64,000 bases of DNA from Nymphaea colorata (taxonomy: Eukaryota; Streptophyta; Magnoliopsida; Nymphaeales; Nymphaeaceae). The stretch spans positions 10,194,704 to 10,258,703 of the forward strand of contig NC_045139.1 of the NCBI RefSeq assembly GCF_008831285.2, in the 5' to 3' direction. The translations under genes and the position numbers were made by a program. How positions within the stretch are numbered: the first letter of the stretch is position 1; each line of letters starts with the position of its first letter. Shown here piece after piece: positions 10,638 to 23,133 of this stretch. The notes beneath the pieces were generated by a model that did no database searches, had not been told where the DNA came from, and saw only the letters and a list, made by a program, of their open reading frames with translations.

Positions 10638-12145
10638 ACTTGTTGCTTCGCAGGTCTGTCCTCTGCAATTGGTATTAATTGGCACCTTTACTGACTGCCC
10701 TTACTGACTGAAATCTTGCTCAGGTGGAAGGCTGGTTTTTGATAGAGCGGCATCCATTACATTGTTGTACAAACTAGTAAATTTTCATCGTGCAGTTTAT
10801 TGGTGTTTGGTTGAAATGAAGCATCCATGACATACATTTTCTTCAATGACTACACGTTCTGCAACGTACTAATTTTCATACTTCATCTCCGATTATTTTA
10901 TTGAAAATCATTGAACCCTCAAGAATCCATCTGGTGGTGGTTTGCATGTAGACTTTGATATTGCAGGTACATGGACCTCCTTGACAAGTGTCTGCATTCG
11001 GACTCCATGTTGGTACTTGAATTTGAGCATTTGTCACACCTGGGAAACCATATCGGTCAAAAGGCAGCGAATTTTTCTGTTGTAACGAGGAGTCAGGATC
11101 TGTCTAATCCTAACTTATCATTTTAAAAATAAAGATACAGAATCTACTAGGTGTAGGTGTCAATAGACCAGAGAATGTCTGTTCTCCCAAGGACCGGTGT
11201 GGACCTAGCTCCAACTTTAAGGTCATGCATGATGTCCAGATCTTGATGCACTGTCCTACCTTAGCAGAGCAGTTGTACACCATGAGTCACGACAGATCCG
11301 CAACTCGTAAAAGAATTATATACCATCTTTTAAAACGATCATACGTAAAAATTTGTCGAATTGAAAGGAGATTGATTTGCACATGGGCCTAACTATACAA
11401 TCCAGAAACGTTTGTTTGATGGACCACTTACAGCTATAATTTCAAATATGTGCCCCACATTTCTTTTTTTTTCCTTAGTCAATCTGGCTCACTTTTACTG
11501 CCATTAATTGTCAAATAAGGTTCACCTTGGTCATTGTTCTTTAGCTTTTATTTTATTGAGAGGTACAAATGAACATAAAGGACTATCTGTTTATTATCAA
11601 AATGGGGACCGCGTTGTTCCTTTTCTCTTTTTAATTTTACATATCTATTTCTGTGTTTTGGCCAAGATCATGTACAGTATCGCTGCAAGTCAATGAAACA
11701 GCTTCTGCGTTTGGGGGTTTATCTTTAGATTGATAGCATGTAGGACGTAAGGCGATCGATCCACGGGGCTGCCGTGTTCATTCCTCACCATCTCTGTTGA
11801 ATCAAGGTGGGATTCTTCCGATTCAGTTTTTCATTTCATTTCTCTTCCATCCCCATGGAAGACGCTGTAAGGAGATGGCAGCGTGCTGCCAAGCCCTTGG
11901 TGAAGAAGACTTGCTTCCGGGACCAGAGAAAAAAGGACTACAGTGGCAGATTGCTTACGTGCCGTGTGCGCGTGCCGGCACGTGAAATGAAGGTTGCGTG
12001 TTGACCAAGAGACGTCGTTTAAATGCTTCTGTATTATTATATAATATTTTTTCGAAGCCAGCCGCGTATGGGAGGGACATGATGACTGCGGGCAGACTTC
12101 CGGTGCAAGAAACGTCAGTTTATCCTCCTCCGGGTGTCAAGGTGC
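10638..12145. other. 3' flank of PIG-B and intergenic DNA
   Basis: Probable 3' UTR followed by unique AT-rich sequence. Short open frames near 11800-12200 have no recognisable motif and no splice context. I see no gene here. Confidence 0.75.
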
Positions 12146-12152
12146 TATATAA
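12146..12152 (+). promoter_or_regulatory. TATA box of oxidoreductase copy 1
   Basis: TATATAA in the context GTGCTATATAAGTTGG, 157 bases before the ATG at 12309. A CT-rich leader (12233-12250) lies between, as is common in plant 5' UTRs. Confidence 0.6.
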
Positions 12153-12308
12153 GTTGGCTTGGGTACCCAATCAATGGGCGAAGCGAGTGTCTTTCTTCAG
12201 ATTGGAGTAGAAAAGATCAAGGAAGGATATATCCACTCTCTCTCTCTCTCTTCCAAATATCTTCAAATAGTTAGGATCTTCTGAAAAGAGTTTTTTTGTT
12301 GCTCTGCT

Positions 12309-15300
12309 ATGGCTTCATCCAGAGTCATGCATGCCGTCCAATACGATCATTATGGCGGTGGAGCATCAGCCTTAAAGGTCTATCTCTCTGTCTCTCTTAA
12401 GGAAGTGGTCTGGTTGTGCCTTTTGAAGCTGTGCTTTCTCCGTTGTTTTTTTTACTTTTATTGAATGGGATGACGATTGAATAGTCCAGTATTTAGTAGT
12501 TGACGTCTTGGAGATTCAAATTCTGCCTGTTTTCCTCGGGCTTTAGCCCGACAGGGTACGTTAGCGCCTTCCTAGAGATGGATTTTATGGCTGATTATCG
12601 TGACTACCCAGCTTAGCTTATTAGATGACTACCGGATTCTTGCGCTGGTCATGTTAGAATAAGTTAGAAAATTGCATATGTCTGAAGTGTTGGCGCAATG
12701 GACGAGTAAGGAGTCTTAGGTGGCTCATTTTTTGTTTCAGGCTACTTTGATATTAACTCTCTTCACTGCAAAAGAAAGAGAGGCATGGGGTAGGAAGGAG
12801 AAGGGTGCGAGGATGTAATATGTAAGTTAAAACATAATGAAGAGACCAATATGGTTTTGTATTGTATCAGTCTTTTAAATGGGCTTTCCATTGTTTGTTT
12901 AGTGAGAAACAAGCTATGTAGCAGTCGATGCAGATCTGTTCTTTGGTGCATTATGTCCTTGGTTGCCTGAATTTGGGTATTTATGATTTTGATATGAATT
13001 GCTTTACTAAGTATTTTGTTTGTTTGTTGTTTTCTTTTCCTCTTTACATGCCTCACTTGCGTCTTGCAAAAACCAGGCATTCAGTATATATCAACAAGTT
13101 TAGTTATGAAAGTTCCTGCATTGCCTTTATAACAAGTTCTGACCAGAATAAGGATTCTTCTTTTTTTTGAAGAGTATTCATGTTCTTAAAGGTATTCACC
13201 TGTGTGGCATTTCTTATGCAATATTTACGTTTCCTTGCAGCATGTTGAAGTTCCAGTACCTACTCCAAATAATGACGAAATTCTATTGAAGTTGGAAGCA
13301 TCAAGCTTGAACCCGCTGGATTGTAAACTTCAGAAAGGGATGTGGAGACCATTTATTCCTCATAAATTTCCAGCCATTCCAGGTATCCTAACGATCATTA
13401 GTATTTAATTTGGTGTTCAACAACTGATGATGAAAAATGGAAGGAGCAGAAGGCCATTTTGTTTTAGCTCAATAACGTATGATCATGTCCATGAGTAGTT
13501 ATACGGGCCATTCGGCATCGGTGATAGTATGTTACTGTTTCCTGTATTTGTCCCAAATATTAGGATAGATTTATAGAGCACTTAAAATACTATTCTATAG
13601 ACCTTCAAAGAATAGACCTTCAATATTTGAGGTGAACATTAACATATTGTTACTGTTGCCAAAAAACCCTATATAGAGACGAACCTAAAAATGCAATCTA
13701 AAAGAAAGCCAAATTACCTACATGCGAAGCTTCTGAGCTATATTTGTAAGCGTCAGGACTTTGTCCACATGGGTTCATGATCATGTGGGTGCAGGTGGAT
13801 GACGAAAAACTAAGTGTATCTACTCAAAATTCTTTAATAGCTTTGGTACAGTCAGATTTCTGAAAAATAGTAGGCACATGCGCTAGAGGCTCTGGGACCA
13901 GAAATGTAAATGGGTCAGATAAATCTGATTACCCGAACCCATTCGAAACAGTTGAAACAATTCTGGTAAAAGAATCCATATCCAGTTACTGATTGGATGC
14001 AGACTTTGTTGCAGTTTCGTAACCAAAACCGAGTTTGACATCCAACTGTGATCCGTTAAAAAATACCCAACCCGGTCAACGTCATTTGTTGTTCTAGTAC
14101 AAATGTGGATCACTTAGAAAGGTCGGATTAGAATATCTGAATCCAGATCTAATTATGTCAAAATCTGATCTAAGTCGAATTCTGCAAATGCTAGATCTGA
14201 AATGAAGCTGAATTTCAACATCCTTTCCTTATAAACGATCCGGACGACAAAATATAATGGGGCATAAAAAAAGCAAAAGTAATCTTATTCATAAGTTCTT
14301 TAATTAAACATGTGTTCTTCTCCTGCCGTGTGTTGACTGAGCAATATTGTTTACCCACCCTATCTTCGTATATCAACTTTTCATATAAACGCTAGCATAA
14401 ACAGAAGATTAAAAATAGGACCTAGCAGTCAAGCATAAAATGCAAAATTTTCAGCAACCAATTAACTAATAAATCTGTGACGTTATCACTCATTTAATAA
14501 CTAAAGGTAACCGAGTCTACTGTTGTGTATACGTAGTTGGTTAATTGTACTTGCCATGGCAGATTGTTGAATTTATAGTTCGTTTTTCTTAACATAAAAA
14601 AATATACAAATGCTTGAACATCATATTAATTTTAATTGAATTAGTAAAAATTTATTCATACTGTCGGTAGGTAGATGTTTACGATTCAGTCTAAAGCATA
14701 AGCATGTCTCTTTTCATTTCATTAACTTTTCTCTGTCAGGTAATTTAATTTGAATATCCTGCACTGATATTGGTTACCAATTTGCTGTTTTCTTGTTGGA
14801 AAAAAAAAACAGTTTCTGATATATCTGGAGAGGTGGTTGACGTTGGTGCTGGCGTTCAGAACTTCAAAGTGGGAGACAAAGTGGTTAGCATGCTCAGTAT
14901 GTTCGTAAGTTTACGCCACTAGACCTTTCTTCTGATTCTCAGCTAAATAAGTTGTTAGATTTTTTATTATCAATTTCAATTAACAACCTACCATCCAAAA
15001 AAGAGGTCTGAAAGTCTCTTTTTAGGGTGGAGTCAGAGAGCAGAATCAAAGTTTCTAAATTTTAATTATGGTTGAAATATTATTTTTTAAAATTTTGAGA
15101 GCAGAATCAAAGTTTTTAATATTTTTTTTTTAAATTTTTATATAAGCCAAGTGAATTTTTTTAAAATTTACATTTTTTAATAAAATAGAGCCAGGCCCAT
15201 GCAGGCCCCGACCTTGACAATTAAAGTAGTTACATTATAAAAAAAAATGCAAGTGAAAGAGATTGATGAACATTCCTATAAATGAAGTTTAAAGCCACTG

Positions 15301-16042
15301 ACGGTTGGCCCTTGTTTTCACCGTTATCTTTATGCAAACACAGCGAGGAGGTGGGCTGGCTGAATACGCAGTGGTAACATGTGACTGTACTGTTAAGAGA
15401 CCACAAGAGGTGTCAGCAGCTGAAGGTGCGGCTCTTACCATGGCCGGCCTCACAGCTTTGCAGGCACTCGCCGAGGCTGGAATCAAGCTCGACAGCAGTG
15501 GCAGTCGCCGGCCTAAAGCCAACGTTCTCATAACTGCTGCCTCCGGCGGCGTCGGCCATTACGCGGTTCAGCTGGCCAAGCTCGGAAACGCGCACGTAAC
15601 TGCAACTTGTGGGGCTCGCAACATCGACCTGATCAAGAGCTTGGGGGCCGACGAAGTGCTTGATTACAGGACACCGGAAGGGGAACTACTGAGGAGCCCC
15701 TCAGGGAAGAAGTACGATGCTGTTATTCACTGCGCAAGAGGGATACCATGGTCAGTGTTTGAGCCCAATCTCAGTGAAAGGGGAAAGGTGATCGACCTCA
15801 CTCCTGATGCAGCGGCTCTGTGGACCTTCGTGGCCAAGAAGCTGACCTTTTCAAAGAAGTCGCTGGTGCCTTTGATCGTGTCGCGGAAGGGGGAGGACCT
15901 TGAAGTCTTGGTTCAGTTGGCGAAGGAAGGGAAACTCAGGACTTTGGTGGACTCGACGTTTCCTCTGGAGAAGGCTGAAGAAGCTTGGGCTAAGGTCATG
16001 GATGCACATGCTACTGGGAAGATCATTGTGGCCTCTGAGTAG
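12309..16042 (+). CDS. ceQORH-like quinone/enone oxidoreductase, copy 1
   Basis: A zinc-free medium-chain dehydrogenase/reductase of the chloroplast-envelope quinone oxidoreductase homologue type. The family uses NADPH to reduce quinones and alpha,beta-unsaturated carbonyls. Exons: 12309-12377, 13241-13382, 14813-14904, 15344-16042, giving 333 residues against about 329 for the Arabidopsis protein. Exon 1 codes MASSRVMHAVQYDHYGGG. Exons 2-3 code the GroES-like part (LEASSLNPLDCKLQKG, GEVVDVGAGVQNFKVGDKVV). Exon 4 codes the Rossmann part with NADPH motif AASGGVGHYAVQLAK, then GADEVLDY and the end ATGKIIVASE. There is no cleavable transit peptide, as in the family, which reaches the inner envelope by internal signals. 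First of three tandem copies. Its last exon is visibly more GC-rich than those of copies 2 and 3. No lesion seen. Confidence 0.93.
13383..14812. other. intron 2 of oxidoreductase copy 1
   Basis: 1.4-kb intron. A stretch near 13900-14200 holds degenerate 'aaatctgatc / gaacccatt' words like those at 56.85-57.17 kb and may be an old relic of that repeat. No coding sequence is seen. Confidence 0.6.
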
Positions 16043-17790
16043 ATCTCAGGCTGCGACCTTCGCTGCTCGACACCCAATCATAGCCAGGTTTGCAAATGGG
16101 TTTATCTACCCCTTCGATTTTACGTTCAAGATGAAGTGTCTTTGAGTCATATTGGCTTGTCCTGTAAAGTATTATGAACACATCATTATCTTAATAAAGC
16201 TAGCATGTGATTCTGGTGCCATTTGTTTCCTTCCCTAAACTTGTGTTATGTGGTTCTTCTGGCTGGCAATTCCTTTCTCCACTCGGTTCTTCCTCCAGCA
16301 AAAGTGTTCTGTTCCTTTATGTTGCTGGTTCAGAGAAAGGCTGATATTTGTTGCTGGCACTGTTCAGCGTTCTGCTGATTGTTGGAAGGTTTATTTCTTT
16401 CTGATGCTGTTCCATCTTTTTGTGCTAATTGTTGGCCGGTGCATTCCTTCAAACAGTTTTTTATTTCTTTCTGTTCTTTGGTTCGGATTCTTAGCAGCAG
16501 CCGTTCTTCCCCCTTTTAATGCTCAGTGGAAGGCCATCTTTAGTTTCGTTTCTATAAAACTAGATCACACAAATGATTTGCATTGGAAATCACAATTGAA
16601 TCTGTCATATTTGCAAAAACACTTATGTGGACGGGGACATCGTTGCTCCTCCCAAGTGTCACTGAAGACTCCAAAGTAAAAGACGTTCACTGTGCTGTCG
16701 GACCGGGTAACCGACAGGCTGAATGTATGTATGTACAAAATCCCAGCTGGTGGTTTCTGATATCAAAAACACCAGACATCGCCGGGAGGTTTCTATTTCA
16801 AAAACCTCTTTCTTTCAATAACGGGGATTTGTGCCCTCATTATTGCTAGTGCTTGTAAACAGTAAGTAGAGTCTCCAATTTTCTTTTTCTTCTTCCTTTT
16901 GACAACCAGCCATGCCTAAACAGGGAAAGGGACACCTGACTGGCTCTTGTTGGTTGTGTGGGCTGAAAAGTGTCATGGTGATGTTTATCACTTTGGAATC
17001 AAGTACACGCCGGAATCTCGATATGGAGTATATGAATAATCGATCAAATAAATACTGCAATCTGCATGAAACATGATTTATTGATCGAACCAATTTCCAT
17101 TGAGCAATCAACAAAGATGATAAAGCAGCAACAACACCCACCCGTTGATCAAATGGTTGGGTTGATCACCTTGCTGTTTAGATTTTTGACCAGCCGGTGG
17201 TCCATCCAACCTGTGGGTTTTAATCCATGAATAATTTGTTGGCCTACAATATACTTGAATTTCAATAGAAGTTGAAGATGTGAGGCGCATAAAAAAGCCA
17301 TCCGAAAAAACACTTGAATTTCAATAGAAGTTGACGACGTGAGCACATATAAGAACCATCCGAAGTATTCAATAGTTTAGAAAACAGAATCACATATGTG
17401 AATTAATTTGATAATCGTTACACTATGAGGATGCTCATAGCATGTTTTACAACCAAGGTTGTTGAAACATTTATAATAATAACAGAAGCAAGATGACAGT
17501 GCTTCTTTTCTCTTTGGGTGAAAAAGAAAAAAATCCCGGCAGGTTATTGAAAACATGAAAGAAAACACTGTTTTGAGAAAAAAAATAGGTTTTTAGAAAC
17601 CCAGTTTCTTTTTATAAAAGTGAAAGTAAAAATTGTGAAATGAAATATATGCTGCTTTAAATTTTTTGTATAAAAGGCTCTATTTTAGGGAATGCATAAC
17701 TCTTCCTTTTCCTTGTGACATTTCTACCTCGAAGTACCACAAGGCAGCCCTTTGGGTGATGAGGGAAAGAAGAAGACCTTCACTGAAACG
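16043..17790. other. 3' flank of oxidoreductase copy 1
   Basis: Contains a probable 3' UTR (AATAAA at 16193-16198) and unique DNA without a recognisable gene. A roughly 65-base unit around CTTGAATTTCAATAGAAGTTGA is duplicated in tandem at about 17251-17360. Confidence 0.7.
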
Positions 17791-18108
17791 TAAGGGTGGG
17801 CATCGGGCCGGTAAAGGCTGGCCCGATCCGGCCCGGGCCCAGCCCGATAGCATCTCGGCCCAGGCCCAGCCCGTTTAAAAATAAAAATAATTTTTTAATT
17901 ATAAAATAATTTTTTAAATATAAAATATATTTATTAATAATAAATATATATTATTAAAACAAAAAAAAATAAAAAATATATATTTTTTAAACTTAAATGG
18001 GCCGAACCGGGCCGACCTATCGAGCCCAGAAAATCCTAGCCCAAGCCCAGGCCCAATCGGGCCGGGTCGGGCCGGCCCAGCGGCAGCCCGACCCGATGCC
18101 CACCCTTA
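17791..18108. mobile_element. hAT-type MITE (318 bases) with 8-base target duplication
   Basis: Terminal inverted repeats TAAGGGTGGGCATCGGG are perfect over 17 bases and are flanked on both sides by CTGAAACG (17783-17790 and 18109-18116). GC-rich arms full of GGGCC/GGCCC words enclose an AT-rich core (17875-17996). The 8-base duplication is typical of hAT elements. There is no coding capacity, so movement needed a transposase from elsewhere. Confidence 0.92.
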
Positions 18109-18116
18109 CTGAAACG

Positions 18117-18674
18117 GTGGGGTTGACCTCTCACTCACCCAAACCCAACCATTGTATCATAATATTGTTGCCTTCCACTCTTTTATTGACCCTTTCTTTT
18201 TCCTCCCATAAAGAAAACAATGGGCATTTGAACAGATCAATACCTCCATGACATCATAGATCATATGATTGGCTGATAAATAGTTTAAGTCTTTATCACC
18301 AATAAAGTCAATCGATTTGTGACCAACACAAATCTACAGCTTGTTCAACAGTGAAAATTAAGGCAGAAGTCGGCCGGGCATATTGAGTTTATGTGAACAA
18401 AACTTATTCACAATATATGGTTCTCATGAATATAATTCACCCTCTAGTTTGGTCGTTTATTTCTTTATCCCTTGATGTAAGAAAGAGACTCCAGCATCTT
18501 AAAACGGTGCTAATAAAATAAAAAAGAAAGAAGAAGAATCAAGGTAAATTACAGCTATTTGATCATCATGGAGCCTACCATCAATATTGAACGTCATTAC
18601 TAATGTCACAATCTTCACCAAAGTCCTCCACCAATCCCCATGAGGTAAAAATAAATACCTTGAACAAGGTTCAT
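18117..18674. other. intergenic DNA before the 147-codon gene
   Basis: AT-rich with no recognisable element. It presumably holds the promoter of the gene at 18733. Confidence 0.7.
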
Positions 18675-18680
18675 TATAAA
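18675..18680 (+). promoter_or_regulatory. TATA box of the 147-codon gene
   Basis: TATAAA, followed by AC, 58 bases before the ATG. The spacing fits a short leader of about 25-30 bases. Confidence 0.65.
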
Positions 18681-18732
18681 ACATCTCCAACGATCATCTT
18701 TTCTTCTTCCTTAGATTGAGATCAGAACAGAA

Positions 18733-19176
18733 ATGGTGTTCCTCGTCAGCTTCTTGGTGAGCGGCTTCTGCAGCCTGGTGGACCTCGTGTCCTTGTTCGT
18801 CTTCAAGTCGATAGCCATCGTCATGGTCCTGGTGATCCACGTTCTAAGAATTCCCGGCACTCTGATCGACGCCCTCCTCGAACAAGCTAAAGAAGCCGTG
18901 GTTTCTGCAAGTGTTTTCATCGTCGAATCCACGACAGATCTGGGAAAGTGGGCCGTCTCGAGCGCCGTCCAAATCCTGCATGGCTCGATCGAGGGTCCGG
19001 CCGGAATGGTCAGCTCCGGCGTGGCGGGGCTCGTGGAGATCGCCAAGAACGCAACCGAGAGCGCACCAGCCAAGGCCGGCGAGCTCATCCGGGACTTGTC
19101 GCAGCTCCTCGGTTCGATTAATACTCTGTGGAACAATCTTCGGGAAGCGGTTGCCTTTGCACAAGGAATGGCTTAA
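18733..19176 (+). CDS. intronless gene for a small membrane-associated protein of unknown function
   Basis: 147 residues. I do not recognise the family with certainty. Residues 1-42 are strongly hydrophobic (MVFLVSFLVSGFCSLVDLVS, then FVFKSIAIVMVLVIHVL), enough for one or two membrane segments or a signal anchor. The rest is Ala/Val/Ser/Glu-rich and predicted amphipathic-helical (LIDALLEQAKEAVVSASVFI, GLVEIAKNATESAPAKAGEL, LRDLSQLLGS-type stretches), without Cys pairs or catalytic motifs. The base composition of the ORF is far more GC-rich than its AT-rich flanks and codon third positions favour G/C, as in real plant single-exon genes. A TATA box sits at a sensible distance and the ATG is the first in the transcript. 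Overlapping frames on both strands are shadows of it. It lies alone between two MITEs. Confidence 0.75.
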   Translation: MVFLVSFLVSGFCSLVDLVSLFVFKSIAIVMVLVIHVLRIPGTLIDALLEQAKEAVVSASVFIVESTTDLGKWAVSSAVQILHGSIEGPAGMVSSGVAGLVEIAKNATESAPAKAGELIRDLSQLLGSINTLWNNLREAVAFAQGMA

Positions 19177-19524
19177 AGGGGAGTTCCCTTGGCCTAGTAT
19201 TTCCGCCATTTTTTCCGTTCCATTGTTTGACGAACACTGACAGTGACAGATACGAAGATGTAGAAATCCGGAACATAATTACTTACGCCACATATTGAAA
19301 AATATGTCGAATATCTTGTCCTAAGTTAGTTTCAACGTTCATGATGATGAGAGGGGCGCAGTTTGTGTTCGATCGTGTAATGATAATGGCTATCACATGA
19401 AGCAAAAGTTATCTAGGAAACAGTACAATTAGTGCGTTTGACCTCTTATGAAGTGTATGGCCGGTGTTTTATTGCAAACGGTGGGATTTGATCCGGCTGA
19501 GCCCTGATTCATTGATCAGGTTAT
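19177..19524. other. 3' flank of the 147-codon gene
   Basis: Probable 3' UTR and intergenic DNA. Nothing recognisable. Confidence 0.7.
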
Positions 19525-19732
<208 letters not shown>

Positions 19733-19965
19733 ACATGAGTGCTGTACCTCAATATCTTGGTGGCAAGCATGAAGTGATCGGGTTCATCAAATTCAAACAA
19801 TTCACAAAAGCAGCGAAAGCTCATCTTAGACCTGCCTATTAAGAAGATTCTAACTTTAGCCATTGACCTAAGTGGATCTTTCACCCAACTTGGGTCCGCA
19901 TCCTCTGCCCGTTCCTTTGGGGTGGTGACCACCATTCAAACTGCCTTGTGCAATAAAGTTGTTAC

Positions 19966-20328
19966 TAAGCCAGGGCAGGGCATCAGCCGACCCGATAAGG
20001 AGCTGGGCTCGGGCCGGCCCAACACCCGAAACCTGGGCCCGGGGCCAGACCGACCATTAAAACCCGAGCTCGAGCCTGTGCTCGGCCCGGCCCGGGCTAA
20101 GCCAGATTAAATTAAAAAATATTTTTAACATAAAATAATATATAAATGTAATTAATCATAATAAAATATTATATTTATATATACAATTTAATAAAATAAA
20201 TATAAAAAATTTTATCAGGCCCACCCAAGCTTATCGGGCTGCCCAGATGCCCCTTTTTTTCGAGCCTGGGCCCGAGTTGGGCCAGGTACCAGGTACCCAC
20301 CGGCAACTTGGCCCGATGCCCAGTCTTA
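19966..20328. mobile_element. second hAT-type MITE (363 bases)
   Basis: Starts TAAGCCAGGGC and ends GCCCAGTCTTA, flanked by the 8-base duplication GTTGTTAC (19958-19965 and 20329-20336). Same architecture as 17791-18108: GC-rich arms with GGCCC/GGGCC words around an AT-rich core (20105-20215). The inverted ends are more diverged, so it is older or of another subfamily. Confidence 0.85.
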
Positions 20329-20574
20329 GTTGTTACTCGGCCTCGATGTCACAAAAATACTAAGATTCCTGTGTTTAGTCATAGCAATCTAGTTTTGCGG
20401 TTCTTCTGGTTATGGAGTTTTCAAGCCCAAGTCAGGCTGGGTACCGAGTACCCACCGGTGGCCCAACATGGTGCTTAGTCATAGTTGTTACTCGCCCTCG
20501 ATGTCACAAAAATACCGGGATTCTTGAGCTTAGTCATAGCAATTTAGTTTTGCGGTCCTTCTGGTTATGGTGTT
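20329..20574. repeat. direct duplication including the MITE flank
   Basis: The stretch from GTTGTTACTCG at 20329 to GGTTATGG near 20418 recurs at 20484-20574 with few changes (period 155). Between the copies is a diverged copy of the end of the MITE (GGTACC...TACCCACCGG). A segment covering the MITE's right end and its flank was therefore duplicated in tandem after insertion. Confidence 0.85.
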
Positions 20575-21364
20575 TGGCTTTTATTGGTTTTCCTTTATTT
20601 GTCTTCCTAATTCATTATGACGTCCCCGCCTTGGATGCTTGGTCACATTGTCCACCTCCCCACTTTGGGTACCCTTCATTAGCCCGTCATCTCTTCAGTT
20701 GGCTTCCCTATCAAGATCTCTGGTTTGCTGGACTTTTTCCTCGTACCACTGCTTTTGCTAGACTTGTCATTGCATGTCATATTAATACCTTAAGTGCATT
20801 GGCTTTCATCTTGCCAACCAATGCATCATCTATTGTTGGGCTGCTGAGTCACACATTCACCTTTTCACTTCTTGCCTTTTATTCTGCCACATCTTTTCTT
20901 TTGCTTGACCTTTCTTGCCACAACTGTTGCCTATCCCTCCCACTGCTTCCCTTCTTTTCTTGTTTACCACTTCGCCCTCCACCTTCTAACTTTGGCATTA
21001 TACTTGACTATCATAGCTTATCAGTTGTCGATGGCAGATATGAGAGGAGTGCAACAACAGAGTGTTGAAAGATACAACCAGCAGACTACGTTAGCTACTT
21101 GGTGAAGGCTGATGTGCATCTTGCACTTTGCCTTGGCCAATAGTTGCGCTCGACTGCAGATTAACTATTCATTTTCCTTTTGTTCTCTATTCTTTCTTCT
21201 TTCTTTTATGGTTTCTTTGCTTACTTTGTTTTCCTTGTTTTTGGCCAACTTTTTGTTTTCTTTGTAACTATCCATCACCCAATTTTTTGTTAATGAATTC
21301 TCATCTTCTCGACTCTCTCACACTTTCTCTCTCATATGCTTTCTCTTTCCCTCTCTATATATAA
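20575..21364. other. non-coding stretch with long but unconvincing open frames
   Basis: Pyrimidine-rich DNA. A 218-codon open frame (20412-21068) crosses the duplication and is Leu/Cys/Phe/Ser-rich without motifs. I regard it as chance. No gene recognised. Confidence 0.6.
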
Positions 21365-22065
21365 AACATACATGTGACCCAATATCCATAGACAATGAAA
21401 GAAAGTACATGATGAAACATGTAAAGAAACATATGAGCAAAAAAAAGTACTACATCTAAACCATGTAAAACAAATATGAGCAAATAAAAAAAAAACTCTT
21501 TCTTTCACTAGCTACATATATAAATGACTTGAAAGACATACAATGAAATAAAATATCTAATACAGATATGAATGACCTAAAATCTCCATCGATGAAAAAA
21601 AAACACCTGATAAAACACGTCAAAAAATGTATGAACAAATAAAATATTATCTTTTTCTTGCTTTCTTGTTCTCGATTTTTCCCAGTCTACATATACAATT
21701 GTCTTAAAATGCACATACAACAAAATAACAAACCACATGACAAAACATATAAAAAAATATATGAGCCCATGAAAATACTCTTTCTTTGTTCCTCTCTATC
21801 TCTTGCTCCTTCCTTCTTATCTCCACCCATAAATACAATGTAACATCCACATATGACCTAGAATCCACATGTGGTGAAACCAAATATCAGATAAAACATG
21901 TAAAAAAACATATGCTAATAAAAATACTTTCACTGTACAAATACAACAGACTTAAAGTCCACGAAAAAAAAACACATTCATGATAAAAAAAAATACAAAA
22001 AAAAATAGCTAATAAAAATACTATATTCTTCTTCTCTCTCTCTCTCTTCATACACACACACACAA
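21365..22065. repeat. degenerate minisatellite of about five units of 110-150 bases
   Basis: The words 'catgacaaaacatgtaaaaa', 'tatgagcaaataaaa' and 'tactctttctttc...ctctct' return in this order about five times, starting near 21370, 21535, 21700, 21840 and 21945. The units are diverged but the order is kept. Confidence 0.75.
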
Positions 22066-23133
22066 TCAATTATACTCATTGCCACAAGGTGGTCTATCTA
22101 TGACCAAGTGGTCCAATACTTGTTCTTTCTCTCAACACTGTTTAAAATTAACAATATTCATAGCTCAACGTGTTTGGTTTCTAACTGTCATGGCTCAACG
22201 TGTTTGATTTTTATGTTCTTGATCCTTGAGCTTTGCGATTTAAAGATGCACTTGCGCCATATTGGAGTTAACCCATGCCAGGCTCAAACATCTCATTGTA
22301 GGTTTGAAGTAATGTCTTCATAACTTCCATTTAACATGCATGTTCAAAGAAGATGCTATTGTCCCCAAAACAGATGAGCTTGCGGATCAGAAATGAAGCG
22401 CAAAACGCAGTAAGAGCTACTTGAATGGCAGGGCGGAGTCAAAGGGGGGCTGTAAGGGCCAAATTAAAAAAAAAACACGTAATGTTGGAAATTTTTATTT
22501 AGCTTATATAAAAATTTTGAAAAATTATATTTTGGTCATTATTAAAATTTGAAAAATATAGTTTGGTCACTTTAATGAAAAGTTCCTAACCCCTACTGAG
22601 CTGTATTAATGTATTAGTTATGCTTATCCAGAGAGAGAGAAGCGGTCATTCTAATAAAATAACTGACCTTTCACTGGATGACTGAATCTCCCTTACAGAC
22701 TTACAGTTACCAACTAAAAATGAAATAGCTGACCACAGGATAAACGCACATGATAAACTAGTTCAGTTTCATTTTATATCATTCAAAAACAATAAATTGA
22801 TCATTCAATTTGAAATGCAATCACTTCAGTCAGTAGAATATTCTTCAAGAGATAATACAACCGTTTTTTTGTTTTATGTAAAACTAGATGGCAAACCAAA
22901 TACCATGATATATAAACCCATTTTGGATGAGGGGTTTATCCCTACCACCAGAGCAAGGCATGAAGGCTCTCATACCCCCTGCTTCTTTTGGGATCTAAAT
23001 TGTGTTGTGTCTGTAATAGCATCAGTGCATCATTCAACTTAAATGACACGTCATATTAATGCCTATGAACGAAAGAAGCGAAACAATTGTGTATGGGAAT
23101 CAAAAGTTCATAACAAATGAACAAATGATCAGT
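22066..23133. other. intergenic DNA
   Basis: AT-rich with no recognisable gene or element. Short open frames have no motif. Confidence 0.65.

Noticed and set aside
13880-14230. A hAT-type repeat in intron 2 of oxidoreductase copy 1
   Set aside because: Words resemble the 56.85-57.17 kb repeat, but no ends or target duplication can be defined.
20412-21068. 218-codon + strand open frame
   Set aside because: It starts inside a MITE-flank duplication and has low-complexity Leu/Cys/Phe composition, no motif and no coding-type base composition.
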